A stretch of 64,000 bases of DNA from an uncultured Clostridia bacterium (GTDB lineage: Bacteria; Bacillota; Clostridia; Christensenellales; Borkfalkiaceae): contig CAKQSI010000002.1 in NCBI GenBank assembly GCA_934272745.1, positions 28,372 to 92,371 of the forward strand, in the 5' to 3' direction. Below are positions 16,527 through 25,703 of the stretch, in pieces. The position numbers and the translations under genes were made by a program. The first letter of the stretch is position 1. Each line of letters opens with the position of its first letter. Under the pieces are notes generated by a model. The model was not told the origin of the DNA, did no database searches, and saw only the letters and a list, made by a program, of their open reading frames with translations.

Positions 16527-18566
16527 ATGAAGAGTAAACAAACGGTAATGAAAGTATTGCTTGCGATGACGGCGGCGATCTGCTTGCTGTTTTCGGTGGC
16601 AGCCTGCGACAAAACGCCGTCGGGGGATCCAAGCACGTTGCCTTCCGCGACGATAACGGCGCCGACGGAGGGACCGATCCTGCCTTCCGAAGAACCGACG
16701 ACCGAACCTACCGTGCCCGACGCACAGCCCACCGAAGAACCGACGACGGAGCCTACGACGGAACCGACGACGGCACCCACGCCTGCCGATCCGTTTACCG
16801 GAATCGCGCTTGCGTATAAAAACATGGTGTACGACGGAACCGAGCAATCGCTTGCGGTTACGGGACTTCCCGAAGGGGCGACCGTCGTTTACGAAGGTAA
16901 CGGACAGATTCTGCCGGGGGAATACACGGTCAAGGCGACCGTTTCCATCGGCGAAGCGACCAAGGAATACACCGCGCTGCTTCTCATCAGAAAAGCGCGC
17001 GTGACCGTGACTGCGGACGATAAAGTCAAAGATATTTACGATCTTAATCCCGACCTTACATACACCGTGACCGGTCTTGCCGCCGGGGACGCGTGGGAAG
17101 TGGACGGGGCGCTGAACCCCGATCTGTTCTCCGGCGAGATCGAATTCGCCACCGACTGCGAGCAGTATTCGCCCCTCGGCGTGTACGATATCCGGATTTC
17201 GGGCGTGACTTCCGAACTTTACGACGTCCGGTTTAAGGGTGCGTCTTTGACGGTGAAAACGTATACCACCGATCTTGTCAAGGGCGGCTTTCAATTGAAC
17301 GATAATTATGACACCGTGTATAACGGCGAACAGGTCAACTGGATGGGCGTCAACTTTTTCTCGATGTTCAACTCTTGCTGGAATTGCAATGAGGGAGTTG
17401 TATCGGAAGCAGGCGTGCAGGCGGCGTATCGCGCGCTTGAAACGCTGGCTTCTTACAACGTGAAAGCCATTCGGTTCTTCCCGATGAACTATTATGCCTG
17501 GCAGCAGGGCGGCTGGTTTACGAACCGGCAGGAATTTATTTACACCTGGCACCGCCTCATCAACAAAGCGGCTTCGCTCAACATCGGGCTGGTACCCTCG
17601 GTCTGCTTCAATACCGAAATTATAAGGAACGGACTGAAAGAAACTTACGGCGCCGACTGGCAAAAATACGACGTGGACTTCGGCGAACTTGCAAAAGCCA
17701 TCACCGAAGGGAGGTCGAACCCCAGTCTGGATATTTTGTGGGATTATACGGACACCTTCGTCGGCGAATTCGTCGAACACCCGGCGATCATGTTGTGGGA
17801 GTTTTCCAACGAATACAATCTCGTCGTGGGCGTCGGCAGCAACAAGACTTTTAACACGACGAATACGCAGGTTCTGCGCGAAGCCTGGGCAGAACGAGTT
17901 TATAATCTCGACCGCTATCATCGCCTGATCGGTTCGGGCGACAGCGTCCTGAGAGAAGCGCAGTACCAGATCTGGAAATACGACAGAAACGCCGGACAGG
18001 ATACGGTGGAAGAACACGAAAAGGTTCTTGCGTATATGAACGGCGGAAAATTTTCCACCATCAGCGCACACGACTATTTCAGTCCGACCTACGGACGTAT
18101 TTATTCGGTGATTCCGTCCGGAAAAACCGAACTGCTCGACCAGTATCTCAACGATCGCGAAGCGTACGACGCCATCGTGGCGCAGTATCCCGCGAGTACG
18201 GATAAAGAATGGCAGATGGTTCCTTATTTCGGAAAAACGACGATGAAGGAACTGTTCCGGATGCAGATGGAAGAAGCCAAACGCCTGAAAAAGGGAATGT
18301 ACGTGGGCGAAACCAGTTTTTCGTCTTCCGACAACCGCACCTGGACGATGGAGGAGTTGGATATGTTCCTTTCCGCGTATGCGGAAGCCATGCGGGAAAC
18401 CAAAATGCCGCTCGCGCTGTTCTGGAACTACGACCACAACGCCAACAAAATCGAAGGGCAGGTCAACGACCGCGGCACCGGCGTGGAATTCAGCTGGAAC
18501 GAGCGCTGGGAAAAGGGCGAAAAATATCTGCAGATGATCAAGCGTTATAACAGCAAGGAAGAATAA
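16527..18566 (+). CDS. Secreted lipoprotein glycoside hydrolase, GH5-like
   Basis: 679 residues. N-terminal lipoprotein signal with lipobox VAAC (Cys at about 29), then a Thr/Pro/Glu-rich linker (about 30-90), then two small beta domains of the MBG type (about 93-250), then a (beta/alpha)8 catalytic domain (about 265-675). Catalytic candidates are Glu in LWEFSNEYN (acid/base, about 430) and Glu in GETSFSSS (nucleophile, about 595), spaced as in clan GH-A. It should be anchored on the outer face of the membrane and act on an extracellular beta-glycan such as mannan or cellulose. Start chosen at 16527 for the AGGGAAAAG site and the signal peptide. Confidence 0.82.
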   Translation: MKSKQTVMKVLLAMTAAICLLFSVAACDKTPSGDPSTLPSATITAPTEGPILPSEEPTTEPTVPDAQPTEEPTTEPTTEPTTAPTPADPFTGIALAYKNMVYDGTEQSLAVTGLPEGATVVYEGNGQILPGEYTVKATVSIGEATKEYTALLLIRKARVTVTADDKVKDIYDLNPDLTYTVTGLAAGDAWEVDGALNPDLFSGEIEFATDCEQYSPLGVYDIRISGVTSELYDVRFKGASLTVKTYTTDLVKGGFQLNDNYDTVYNGEQVNWMGVNFFSMFNSCWNCNEGVVSEAGVQAAYRALETLASYNVKAIRFFPMNYYAWQQGGWFTNRQEFIYTWHRLINKAASLNIGLVPSVCFNTEIIRNGLKETYGADWQKYDVDFGELAKAITEGRSNPSLDILWDYTDTFVGEFVEHPAIMLWEFSNEYNLVVGVGSNKTFNTTNTQVLREAWAERVYNLDRYHRLIGSGDSVLREAQYQIWKYDRNAGQDTVEEHEKVLAYMNGGKFSTISAHDYFSPTYGRIYSVIPSGKTELLDQYLNDREAYDAIVAQYPASTDKEWQMVPYFGKTTMKELFRMQMEEAKRLKKGMYVGETSFSSSDNRTWTMEELDMFLSAYAEAMRETKMPLALFWNYDHNANKIEGQVNDRGTGVEFSWNERWEKGEKYLQMIKRYNSKEE

Positions 18567-18592
18567 AGTTTTTGCGAAAAAAAATAAAAAGC

Positions 18593-18622
18593 GGCACTTT
18601 CCGGACGGGAAGTGCCTTTTTT
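18593..18622 (+). terminator. Rho-independent terminator of the GH5-like gene
   Basis: GGCACTT / AAGTGCC stem (18593-18616) with a nine-base loop and a T6 tail. Confidence 0.75.
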
Positions 18623-18623
18623 A

Positions 18624-18632
18624 TGTTATAAT
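18624..18632 (+). promoter_or_regulatory. Extended -10 promoter
   Basis: TGTTATAAT immediately after the preceding terminator; no good -35 at the normal distance. Confidence 0.5.
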
Positions 18633-18693
18633 CGGGTGGAAAAGGCGCGCAGGATGGAATGTGCGCTTTTTCGTTGCCCGTAAAGGAGAAAAA

Positions 18694-20148
18694 ATGGAAA
18701 TCGAAGTAAAAAACAGAAAACTGATGCTTGGCGAAACCGCGCTGTACGATCTCGACCAGAACGCGGAACGGTGGACGTTCGTTTTCCCGGAGAGCGTGGA
18801 GGGGAAAGCGGTCGATACGCTGCAAGGTTCGCTTGCCGTCCGCACGGACGCGAAACCCGCCGCCGACCGCATTTCCGCAACGAGAGAGGGAACGCGGTTT
18901 TCCGTCAGCCTGCCGCTCGGCGCACTTTCGGGTGCGACGGTTGCGGAACTGCAATTTTCGCTGAAAGGCACCGATTACGCCTGGTTCAGCGAGATCGTGC
19001 GCATCCCCGTGATCGCGTGCTTAAATCCGGATGGGGATATTCCGGCGGCAAATCCCACGCTGATCACCGAAATGGAAAAGAAGATCGAAGCGGCGGCAAG
19101 CGCTGCCGAGGTCGTTTCTCAGCGCGTGGACGGACTGGAAAGTTCGCGCGTGTGGTTCACCGTCGATCTGAAAAACTATTACAAGGAAACGGGGGCGCCG
19201 GACGTGGCTGCGTTCCGCACGGCGATCGAGGAACTGAAGGCGGGCATGCCTTCCGGCACGACGCCCAACGTCGTTCTTTACAACACGTCCGAAAACGGCA
19301 GTTTTTTCCGCAGTCTGATGGCGCCGGCGTTTGTCAGCGGCGTGCATTATCACTTTTTGGAAGAATCGTGGACGGGAATGGAACAGATCAACGTTTCCGG
19401 CGCAAGCGATATTGCCTTTTTCAACCTGCACGTCAAGGGCAGCAACGGCGGCAACCCTTCTCTTTTGATGTACAATTGCCACAACGTGCGGTTTGAAGAT
19501 TGTTCGTTTGAAAATATGGCGGGCTACGTCGCGCAGATCAACGACTGTTCTGCCGTCTATTTTGAAAACTGCAAATTTACCGGCGGCACGGCGACGCACA
19601 GATTTGAAATCCGCGCCAACGACACGCTGCTTACCAGCGAACCGAAGTGGATTATGTTTGAAAACTGCCTGATCGTAAGCAAGGTGGGCGCAAAGCCGTT
19701 CGATTTTGCCAACGTGAAAAATCCGCAGTTTCTGGCGACCGTGCATAACTGCAGAAAAGCGGATTATTCCCCCGTGAGACAGAACGACTACGCGGGGCTT
19801 GGCAAGGCGCGCTTCGTCGTCTATGCGGAAGAGGGAACCGTGCCCGGCAAAAGAACGCTGGAAACGCCCTCTTCTACGACCGCGGACAGCGTGACGACGG
19901 TAACGCTGGAAGACGACCACGCGTATCGCTTTGCGATGACGGGCAATACGGTGCTTGCGCTGCCTTCCGTTTCGTCGGTACTGACCGAACACGCGATTTC
20001 GATTTACGTCAAGCGGACGAGCGGCACGCTTTCCGTGACCGGCGGACAGGTTACAAACGGTATTCCGTCGTCGTTTACTTACGGTGTGTTGCATTTCTGG
20101 TACCACCCGGACAAGACCGCCTGGAGCGGCAAGTTTGAAACCTGCTGA
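18694..20148 (+). CDS. Orphan phage-tail-like protein: BppU-type N-terminus plus parallel beta-helix
   Basis: 484 residues from the ATG at 18694 (AAAGGAG upstream). Residues 1-112 resemble the N-terminal domain of phage baseplate upper proteins, ending in a RIPVIACLNPDGDIPAANPT stretch and a short coiled coil (about 118-148). Residues 190-350 form a right-handed parallel beta-helix with repeated NCHNVRFEDCSFEN-type rungs. The last 100 residues are a beta-rich cap. Such proteins are tail or receptor-binding components, yet no other phage gene is near; it follows the secreted glycosidase. It could be a domesticated structural protein or remnant. No signal peptide. Confidence 0.6.
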   Translation: MEIEVKNRKLMLGETALYDLDQNAERWTFVFPESVEGKAVDTLQGSLAVRTDAKPAADRISATREGTRFSVSLPLGALSGATVAELQFSLKGTDYAWFSEIVRIPVIACLNPDGDIPAANPTLITEMEKKIEAAASAAEVVSQRVDGLESSRVWFTVDLKNYYKETGAPDVAAFRTAIEELKAGMPSGTTPNVVLYNTSENGSFFRSLMAPAFVSGVHYHFLEESWTGMEQINVSGASDIAFFNLHVKGSNGGNPSLLMYNCHNVRFEDCSFENMAGYVAQINDCSAVYFENCKFTGGTATHRFEIRANDTLLTSEPKWIMFENCLIVSKVGAKPFDFANVKNPQFLATVHNCRKADYSPVRQNDYAGLGKARFVVYAEEGTVPGKRTLETPSSTTADSVTTVTLEDDHAYRFAMTGNTVLALPSVSSVLTEHAISIYVKRTSGTLSVTGGQVTNGIPSSFTYGVLHFWYHPDKTAWSGKFETC

Positions 20149-20196
20149 GTGCGCGGCGTAAGCGGGGAAATAAGGCGCGGCAGAAACGGACCCCGC

Positions 20197-20400
20197 GCGA
20201 GGCTATAAAAATAAGAAAAGGCGTACCACGGCAGAGAAAAATGAGGAAAGTACGGTGGGCGATTAACGATCGCCCCGCACTCCCGCGAGGCTATAAAAAT
20301 AAGAAAAGGCGGCGCCACGGCAGAGGGAAATGAGGAAAGTGCGGTGGGCGATTAACGATCGCCCCGCACTCCCGCGAGGCTATAAAAATAAGAAAAGGCG
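20197..20400. repeat. 88/89-base tandem repeat carrying REP-like palindromes
   Basis: Units beginning GCGAGGCTATAAAAATAAGA start at 20197, 20285 and 20374. Each complete unit ends in a palindrome GGGCGATTAACGATCGCCCC (20257 and 20346 region) that resembles the REP core found near the RAYT gene at 34.9 kb. No gene is present in 20149-20537. Confidence 0.9.
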
Positions 20401-20431
20401 GCGCCCGCAAACTTTGTTTGCGGGCGCCGCC
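20397..20431 (-). terminator. 16-base GC-rich stem, terminator for ttcA-like gene
   Basis: GGCGGCGCCCGCAAAC and its perfect complement around a TTT loop. T-rich tracts lie on both sides, so it may act in both directions; on the minus strand it lies about 107 bases beyond the ttcA-like stop. Confidence 0.65.
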
Positions 20432-20537
20432 CGTTTTTATATCCGTTTTATTTTATTGGTTAAGGGACTTTTGCGTAAGGGAATTCCTGCCGGATTTTCG
20501 TGCCGGTTTAAATTGCGGATTTTATAAAATATGCAAT

Positions 20538-21479
20538 TTATCGGATTTTTTCAGACGCGGTAGCGGTTTCGCCCGTGCCTCTTCCGGCGGCGGAAATTCC
20601 GGTAGGGAGATCGGCGGCGGAATGATCTTCCGCAGACTGTCCGGCGGCAGTCTGTTCCGCCCCGGACTGCCCGGCGCTGTTTTCGTCGGCGTTTTGCCCG
20701 GCAGTCCGGGACAGGCGTTCTTCCGCGCGTTCTTTCAAAAACAGGCAGTCTTTTTCAAACTTGTCGAACAGATTATACCGTTCGGGGTGGACGAGGGCGG
20801 TAAAAACGCGTTCTTCCGCAAAGGGAATATCTTTCCGGATAAAAGCGAGATAGTCTTTCATATCCTCCCGCCGCGTATGCTTGTTGGCGGGGCAGGGGTT
20901 GTGCAGAACGGGTTTATCCTTGGCAAACGCCGCCACGTCCTTTTCGCGCAGAAAGATCATGGGGCGGATCAGCGTAATGTCGCTTTTGGACATATACGAA
21001 ACGGGAGCGAAGGTGGAAAGGCGCCCCTCGAAAAACAGGCTTAACAGAAAAGTCTGCATCATGTCGTCGGCATGGTGCCCCAGCGCCAGTTTGTTGCAGC
21101 CGAGGGATTTCGCCGCGGAGTTCAGCGCGCCGCGGCGCATTTTTGCGCAAAGGCTGCAGGGGTTGCTTTCCTTCCGATAATCAAAAAGAATGGGACCGAT
21201 CTCGGACGGAACCACTTCGTACTGCACGCCGAGGGAAGCGCAGTATTCCGCAACCGCCTTCTTTTCGCCTTCGTCGGCGTCCTTGAATCCCATATCGACG
21301 GTGATTGCCACGACTTCAAACTTTTTGGGATAAAAATTCCGCAATGCGGCAAGAATGGTAAGGAGCGTGACGCTGTCTTTCCCGCCGGAAAGACCGACCG
21401 CCACCCTGTCGCCTTCCTGAATCATCGCGTACTTTTCGACCGCCGCGCGGGCGGGGGATAATAATTGCTGAATGGTCAT
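20538..21479 (-). CDS. TtcA/TilS-family ATP-dependent tRNA thiolation-type protein
   Basis: 313 residues with start at the ATG at 21479 (MTIQQLL); in-frame reading further upstream would overlap the divergent promoter. The PP-loop SGGKDS is at 31-36, CSLC (about 107-110) and a downstream Cys-rich LHNPCPANKHTRRE stretch (about 209-222) match the TtcA group, which inserts sulfur into cytidine-32 of tRNA using an iron-sulfur cluster. The enzyme part ends near residue 250; the last 60 residues are a low-complexity Ala/Gly/Ser/Glu tail absent from typical family members. It is divergently arranged with the DUF368 gene. Confidence 0.82.
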   Translation of the reverse strand: MTIQQLLSPARAAVEKYAMIQEGDRVAVGLSGGKDSVTLLTILAALRNFYPKKFEVVAITVDMGFKDADEGEKKAVAEYCASLGVQYEVVPSEIGPILFDYRKESNPCSLCAKMRRGALNSAAKSLGCNKLALGHHADDMMQTFLLSLFFEGRLSTFAPVSYMSKSDITLIRPMIFLREKDVAAFAKDKPVLHNPCPANKHTRREDMKDYLAFIRKDIPFAEERVFTALVHPERYNLFDKFEKDCLFLKERAEERLSRTAGQNADENSAGQSGAEQTAAGQSAEDHSAADLPTGISAAGRGTGETATASEKIR

Positions 21480-21496
21480 AAAATATTGTAAAATCC

Positions 21497-21526
21497 TTGT
21501 GAAATCCGTTTTCTTTATGATATAAT
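21497..21526 (+). promoter_or_regulatory. Predicted promoter of DUF368 gene
   Basis: TTGTGA (21497-21502), 18-base spacer, TATAAT (21521-21526). Confidence 0.6.
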
Positions 21527-21576
21527 GATTTTGCGTAAAACGCAAGTAAAACAGGAGAGATTTTGCAAGGAAAAAT

Positions 21577-22677
21577 ATGAAAGAAGTCAAAACGAATCGT
21601 TCCTTGGACGAAAATCTGCGCGGGACGATTGGCGAGGGAACTTTGGAAACTTCCGCCGCGGCGGGTAATGCTGCGGAGAATGCTCCGGATAGCGCTGCGG
21701 ACAGTGCGACGGGTAATGCTGCAGCCGGAGAGTCCGGGAAACCTGCGACGAGCGCGGAAGAAAAGGCGGAAATTTCGCTTGCCTATCGCGATAAAAAAGA
21801 AGTAATAAAAGGCGGCGTTTTAGGCGCGTTTATCGGGCTTGCCATCATCGTACCGGGGGTCAGCGGCTCCGCTGTCGCCATTATTTTCCGCCTGTACGAA
21901 AAACTGCTGTACGCGCTCGGTAACCTGTTCAAAAAATTCAGATCCTGCGCGAAGTTTCTGCTGCCCATCGTGCTCGGCGCGATCGTCGGCGTCGGCGTCG
22001 GATTTTTAGGGGTGCAGAAACTGTTAAACGTTCTGCCTTTTGCGGTCGTGGCGCTGTTTGCCGGGCTGATGTTCGGCTCCTATCCCGCCATTACCGATCA
22101 ACTGAAAGGGGAAACGCGCACCAAAAAACGCACGGCGCTGTTTATTATCGGAATGCTGGTGCCGATCGCGCTGTCGATTGTTACGACGTTCGCGAAAACG
22201 GGGGTACGTTCCCTCGAAAATCTGACCGTCTGGCACTATCTGCTGTTTTTGGTTCTCGGTTATGCCGTCGCCGTAACGCAGCTGGTACCGGGGCTTTCCG
22301 CCACCGCGCTGTTGATGATCTTCGGCTATTTCACGCCGCTGATGAACTCGGTCAGCCTGACTTACTGGAAAGAAAATCCCTCGATTTTTATCGTCTACGT
22401 CGTGCTGGTCGTCGGCTTTGCGGCGGGGATCGTTACCGTTTCGGGAATGATGAGCAAACTGCTGGAAAAGCGCCGCGCGCCCGCGTTTTATACCATTGCG
22501 GGATTGTCGCTCGGCACCGCGCTGACGATGTTTCTGAATCCCGAAATTATCGCGGTCTACCGCAGCTGGAGCGCTTCCGGCATCCGTTGGTGGGAACTGG
22601 GCTTAGGCGCCGTTCTCTTCGCGCTCGGCATTTACGGCGCTTATCAACTGGTAAAAGTAGAGCGGAAGAAAGGGTAA
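21577..22677 (+). CDS. DUF368 family polyprenyl-phosphate transporter-type membrane protein
   Basis: 366 residues. Residues 1-65 are a low-complexity Ala/Asn/Ser/Glu tail. The rest has eight or more hydrophobic helices with the two family hairpins VPGVSGSAVAIIFRLYEKLL (about 91-110) and VPGLSATALLMIFGYFTPLM (about 237-256). DUF368 proteins (PopT) have been shown in other bacteria to recycle undecaprenyl phosphate across the membrane, so a role in supplying the lipid carrier for wall and surface polysaccharide is likely. The motif here is VPGVSGS where many members have VPGVSGG. Confidence 0.88.
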   Translation: MKEVKTNRSLDENLRGTIGEGTLETSAAAGNAAENAPDSAADSATGNAAAGESGKPATSAEEKAEISLAYRDKKEVIKGGVLGAFIGLAIIVPGVSGSAVAIIFRLYEKLLYALGNLFKKFRSCAKFLLPIVLGAIVGVGVGFLGVQKLLNVLPFAVVALFAGLMFGSYPAITDQLKGETRTKKRTALFIIGMLVPIALSIVTTFAKTGVRSLENLTVWHYLLFLVLGYAVAVTQLVPGLSATALLMIFGYFTPLMNSVSLTYWKENPSIFIVYVVLVVGFAAGIVTVSGMMSKLLEKRRAPAFYTIAGLSLGTALTMFLNPEIIAVYRSWSASGIRWWELGLGAVLFALGIYGAYQLVKVERKKG

Positions 22678-22720
22678 ATTCCGCTTTCGGGTAAAGAGGA
22701 AGAAAGGGTAAAATTCTGCT
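22655..22720. repeat. Imperfect duplication of the 3' end of the DUF368 gene
   Basis: GGAAGAAAGGGTAAATTCCGCTTTCGGG-like sequence around the stop codon (from about 22664) is repeated with changes about 37 bases later (from about 22701). Confidence 0.5.
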
Positions 22721-22824
22721 TTTGCGGGCGTTTTCCGGACAATGGATACGGAAATCGGGCGTTCGTAAATAAATACGTTTTCGCTAAGAAAAATGCCGGC
22801 GTGCGCGCGGCAGGGAGGCAGAGT

Positions 22825-23775
22825 ATGTGGAATCCGTTCAGAAGACAACAGCCCAAACTTGGGCTTGCCCTCGGCAGCGGCGGCGCCAAAGGAATGGCGC
22901 ATCTGGGCGCGCTGAAAGCGTTTGAAGAAGAAAATATTACCTTCGATCTTGTGACGGGGACGAGTATCGGTTCCATCGTCGGGGCGGCGTACGCTTCCGG
23001 CATGAACTGGAAAGAAATTTACGACAAGATCGGCGAACTGGATTTTACCACCATTCGCAAGCGCGGCATTCTGGCGCAGATCACCATGACCGACAGCGGC
23101 AATATCGAGCGCGCAGTGGCTTCCGTCCTCGGCGAAAATACCAGGATCGAAGACCTGCAAAAGCCTTTTTCCGCCGTCGCGGTGGACCTGAGGACGGGGG
23201 AAGAAGTCGTCCTTTCGCAAGGCAACGTCGCAAAAGCGGTTACGGCGTCTTCGGCGGTAGCGCCGGTGTTTACGCCGGTCGTTTACGGTGAGCGGCATCT
23301 GGTGGACGGCGCCTATTTAAACCCCATTCCTGCGGACGTGTGCCGCGCGATGGGGGCGGATATCGTCGTTTCCATCGATCTGTCTTCCAAAAAAAGCGCG
23401 ACGACCGATTCGGTGAAAATGCTGGACGTATTGCTGACCTCGGTCAAAATCGCGATGAAAAACGCCACCTATAAAGGCTATCACAACTCCGATTTCGTCA
23501 TTCACCCCGATCTGTCCGCCTACTCCTCTTCCAAATTCGACGGCATTTACGAGATGTTTGAGATCGGGTACGAAGAAACCAAAAAACGCATGCCGGAAAT
23601 CCTCGCTATGCTGCGCGCGCACCGCTATCGGTTGCCCGAAAAACGGCAGACGTCCCTTAAAAACGGGAACAATCCTTGCCCGCCGCAACTTTCCGCGCCT
23701 GCGGAAACCGGGAAAAATCCGGGGCAGAACGACGCATCGGCAGACAGGGGAAAGGACGGCAAAAATAAGGGGTAA
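22825..23775 (+). CDS. Patatin-like phospholipase, RssA type
   Basis: 316 residues from the ATG at 22825 (AGGGAGG upstream). Serine-aspartate acyl hydrolase. The oxyanion loop GSGGAKGMAHLGAL (about 18-31), nucleophile elbow GTSIG (about 50-54) and catalytic Asp in VDGAYLNP (about 172) are all present. Family members hydrolyse phospholipids or other acyl esters near the membrane. The last 40 residues are a Pro/Asn/Gly/Lys-rich low-complexity tail beyond the domain. No signal peptide. Confidence 0.88.
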   Translation: MWNPFRRQQPKLGLALGSGGAKGMAHLGALKAFEEENITFDLVTGTSIGSIVGAAYASGMNWKEIYDKIGELDFTTIRKRGILAQITMTDSGNIERAVASVLGENTRIEDLQKPFSAVAVDLRTGEEVVLSQGNVAKAVTASSAVAPVFTPVVYGERHLVDGAYLNPIPADVCRAMGADIVVSIDLSSKKSATTDSVKMLDVLLTSVKIAMKNATYKGYHNSDFVIHPDLSAYSSSKFDGIYEMFEIGYEETKKRMPEILAMLRAHRYRLPEKRQTSLKNGNNPCPPQLSAPAETGKNPGQNDASADRGKDGKNKG

Positions 23776-23993
23776 TCCGTCTGCCGGAAAGAGGAAAAGA
23801 TCCGAGCGCCGCTTTTGAAGCAGGAAGAGATTCCAAACGGGCGGCGGTTTATGCCGGCGGGCGTTTTAACAACCGTCGTTTTATGACGAGCAGCGGCGCC
23901 TTTTGCTAAGAATGCCCGAAAAGGGCGGGACGTTCCAAACCGAAGCACCCAAAAACCGGAGCAACCAAAATAAGTACAAAAGGAAAATTTTTT

Positions 23994-25703
23994 ATGGCAA
24001 ATAAGAAAAGTAATCGGGATTCCTTACCGGAGGACACGAACGAAAAGGGGAAATCCTCGGCAAAGACCACCAAAAAGACCGCGAAAAGATCGGGCGGCAA
24101 ACGCAAAAAGTCCAAAACCATACGTATTACCGTGGGGTGGAAAGCGGTCATCGCGATTGCGGTTATCGTTGCGGCGATCTATCTTTGTTACCTCTTCATT
24201 CCGCCGTTTAAAAGTGCGGTCGATAAGTTTTTGAACGCATACGGCGGTTCCTCGCCCTCCGCTTCGGTTTCGCCGTCGCCTGCCGAAACGCCGACGGGAG
24301 ATCCCGCCGCAAGCCCCTCCGGCTCCATCGATTTTCCCGAGGTGAAGGAGTCGCCGGATAACCCCTACTACGCCGCAGTGGAACAGAAAACTTCGACTTC
24401 CGCCGCGCGCGACCTCGTCGTGCACTTTATGGACGTAGGACAGGGGGACAGCATTCTAGTGCAACTGCCCGACGGCAAAAATATGCTGATCGACGGCGGC
24501 GAAAAGGGTTCGGAAAAAGTTACCATTCCTTACATAAAAAGTCTGGGGATCACCGTGCTCGATTACGTCGTTGCCACCCATTCGGACAGCGATCACATCG
24601 GGGGACTGGACGACGTGATCAAAGATCCCGACATTCTGGCAAAAACCGTGTTCCTGCCGCAGATCAACACCGGGCGCATCACGACCGGTGTCTATCGCAG
24701 CCTGCTCGAAGCGGTGATCGCCGAAAACAGCAAAGTTTATTACAGCCGCGAAAAAATGGCGATCGCTTCCTCTTCGGAAAACGAGCCGTACTCTATTCAC
24801 TTTTTGTCGCCGGGAGAAACGCAGATTTCCGCCATCAACAACACCAAGAAAAAGAACCCTTCCGCTGCGGAGAAAAACGACGTTTCGCCTATTATGCTGC
24901 TTTCCTATCAGGGGAAAAAGATCGTCTTTACGGGCGACGCCAACTGCCCGGTAGAACGGCAGGTTATCACGAATTACGAAAACGGACTGTACGGCACGCT
25001 GGACCTAAGAAACATCGACCTGTTGAAAGCCGGACACCACGGCAGCAACGGCGATCAGATCAAACACGGTTCAACCTCGCAGGAGTTTTTGAACCTGCTG
25101 ACTCCCAAAAACGTCGTCATTTCGGTAGGCGAGGGCAACACTTACGGACATCCGGAAGCGGAGGTGCTTTCCCGTATTGCGGGGATCGGCGCAACCTGCT
25201 ACCGCACCGACATGAGCGGAACTGTGAAAGCGACCGTTCTTTCCGACCGGTCGCAAAATATGGTGATCAAAACCGAAAAAACGCCCGCTTCCAAAACTTC
25301 CGCAGAGGCGAAAAAAATTGCGGAAAGGAAAACTTCCGTTCTTGCGGCAGCGCTTTCGGGCAGGGTTCTGCCGGTATCTTTCGGGGAAGGTCTGAACGCG
25401 GAGCATTCGGCGTTTTCGCTTTGTGCGGGAGATTTGAGCGCCGGGCTTTCTGCGCTTCCGCTTGCCGCGAAAAATTTGAACGCGCAATATTCGGCATTCC
25501 CGCTTTGCGCGGGAGATTTGAGCGCCGGGCTTTCTGCGCTTCCGCTTGCCGCGAAAAATTTGAACGCGCAATATTCGGCATTCCCGCTTTGTGCGGGAGA
25601 TAGGCAGCGCGCCCTTTTTGAAAAAAAGAGAACTACCGCCGCGTGGAATTTCCGCCCGGCGGCGATGATAACGGACAAGGAGAAGATGACTTATGCAGCC
25701 TGA
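23994..25703 (+). CDS. ComEC-like metallo-beta-lactamase-fold protein with repeat-derived C-terminal tail
   Basis: 569 residues. Lys-rich cytosolic start (1-43), one membrane helix (about 49-68), a Ser/Pro/Ala linker (about 83-105) and an extracellular metallo-beta-lactamase domain (about 142-425) with HFMDVGQGDS, metal motif HSDSDHIGG (about 196-204), FTGDA (about 306) and KAGHHGSNGD (about 345). Related single-helix proteins resemble the ComEC hydrolase domain and may cleave nucleic acids or phosphodiesters. The family domain ends near residue 425. Residues 467-536 are three copies (last partial) of a 28-residue repeat encoded by an 84-base DNA repeat, and the frame then runs through the ribosome site of the next gene, overlapping it by 11 bases. 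Confidence 0.82.
   Translation: MANKKSNRDSLPEDTNEKGKSSAKTTKKTAKRSGGKRKKSKTIRITVGWKAVIAIAVIVAAIYLCYLFIPPFKSAVDKFLNAYGGSSPSASVSPSPAETPTGDPAASPSGSIDFPEVKESPDNPYYAAVEQKTSTSAARDLVVHFMDVGQGDSILVQLPDGKNMLIDGGEKGSEKVTIPYIKSLGITVLDYVVATHSDSDHIGGLDDVIKDPDILAKTVFLPQINTGRITTGVYRSLLEAVIAENSKVYYSREKMAIASSSENEPYSIHFLSPGETQISAINNTKKKNPSAAEKNDVSPIMLLSYQGKKIVFTGDANCPVERQVITNYENGLYGTLDLRNIDLLKAGHHGSNGDQIKHGSTSQEFLNLLTPKNVVISVGEGNTYGHPEAEVLSRIAGIGATCYRTDMSGTVKATVLSDRSQNMVIKTEKTPASKTSAEAKKIAERKTSVLAAALSGRVLPVSFGEGLNAEHSAFSLCAGDLSAGLSALPLAAKNLNAQYSAFPLCAGDLSAGLSALPLAAKNLNAQYSAFPLCAGDRQRALFEKKRTTAAWNFRPAAMITDKEKMTYAA
25392..25605. repeat. 84-base tandem repeat inside the ComEC-like gene
   Basis: Units start at 25392, 25476 and 25560 (third partial). 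The second and third are nearly identical; the first differs at several bases. Each unit is translated as LNAQYSAFPLCAGDLSAGLS followed by ALPLAAKN. Confidence 0.95.

Noticed and set aside
16371..18437. 688-residue open frame on the minus strand
   Set aside because: Antisense to the GH5-like lipoprotein, whose signal peptide and catalytic motifs are clear.
20197..20400. 88/89-base repeats considered as a CRISPR array
   Set aside because: No spacers, long units, an internal REP-like palindrome and no cas genes.
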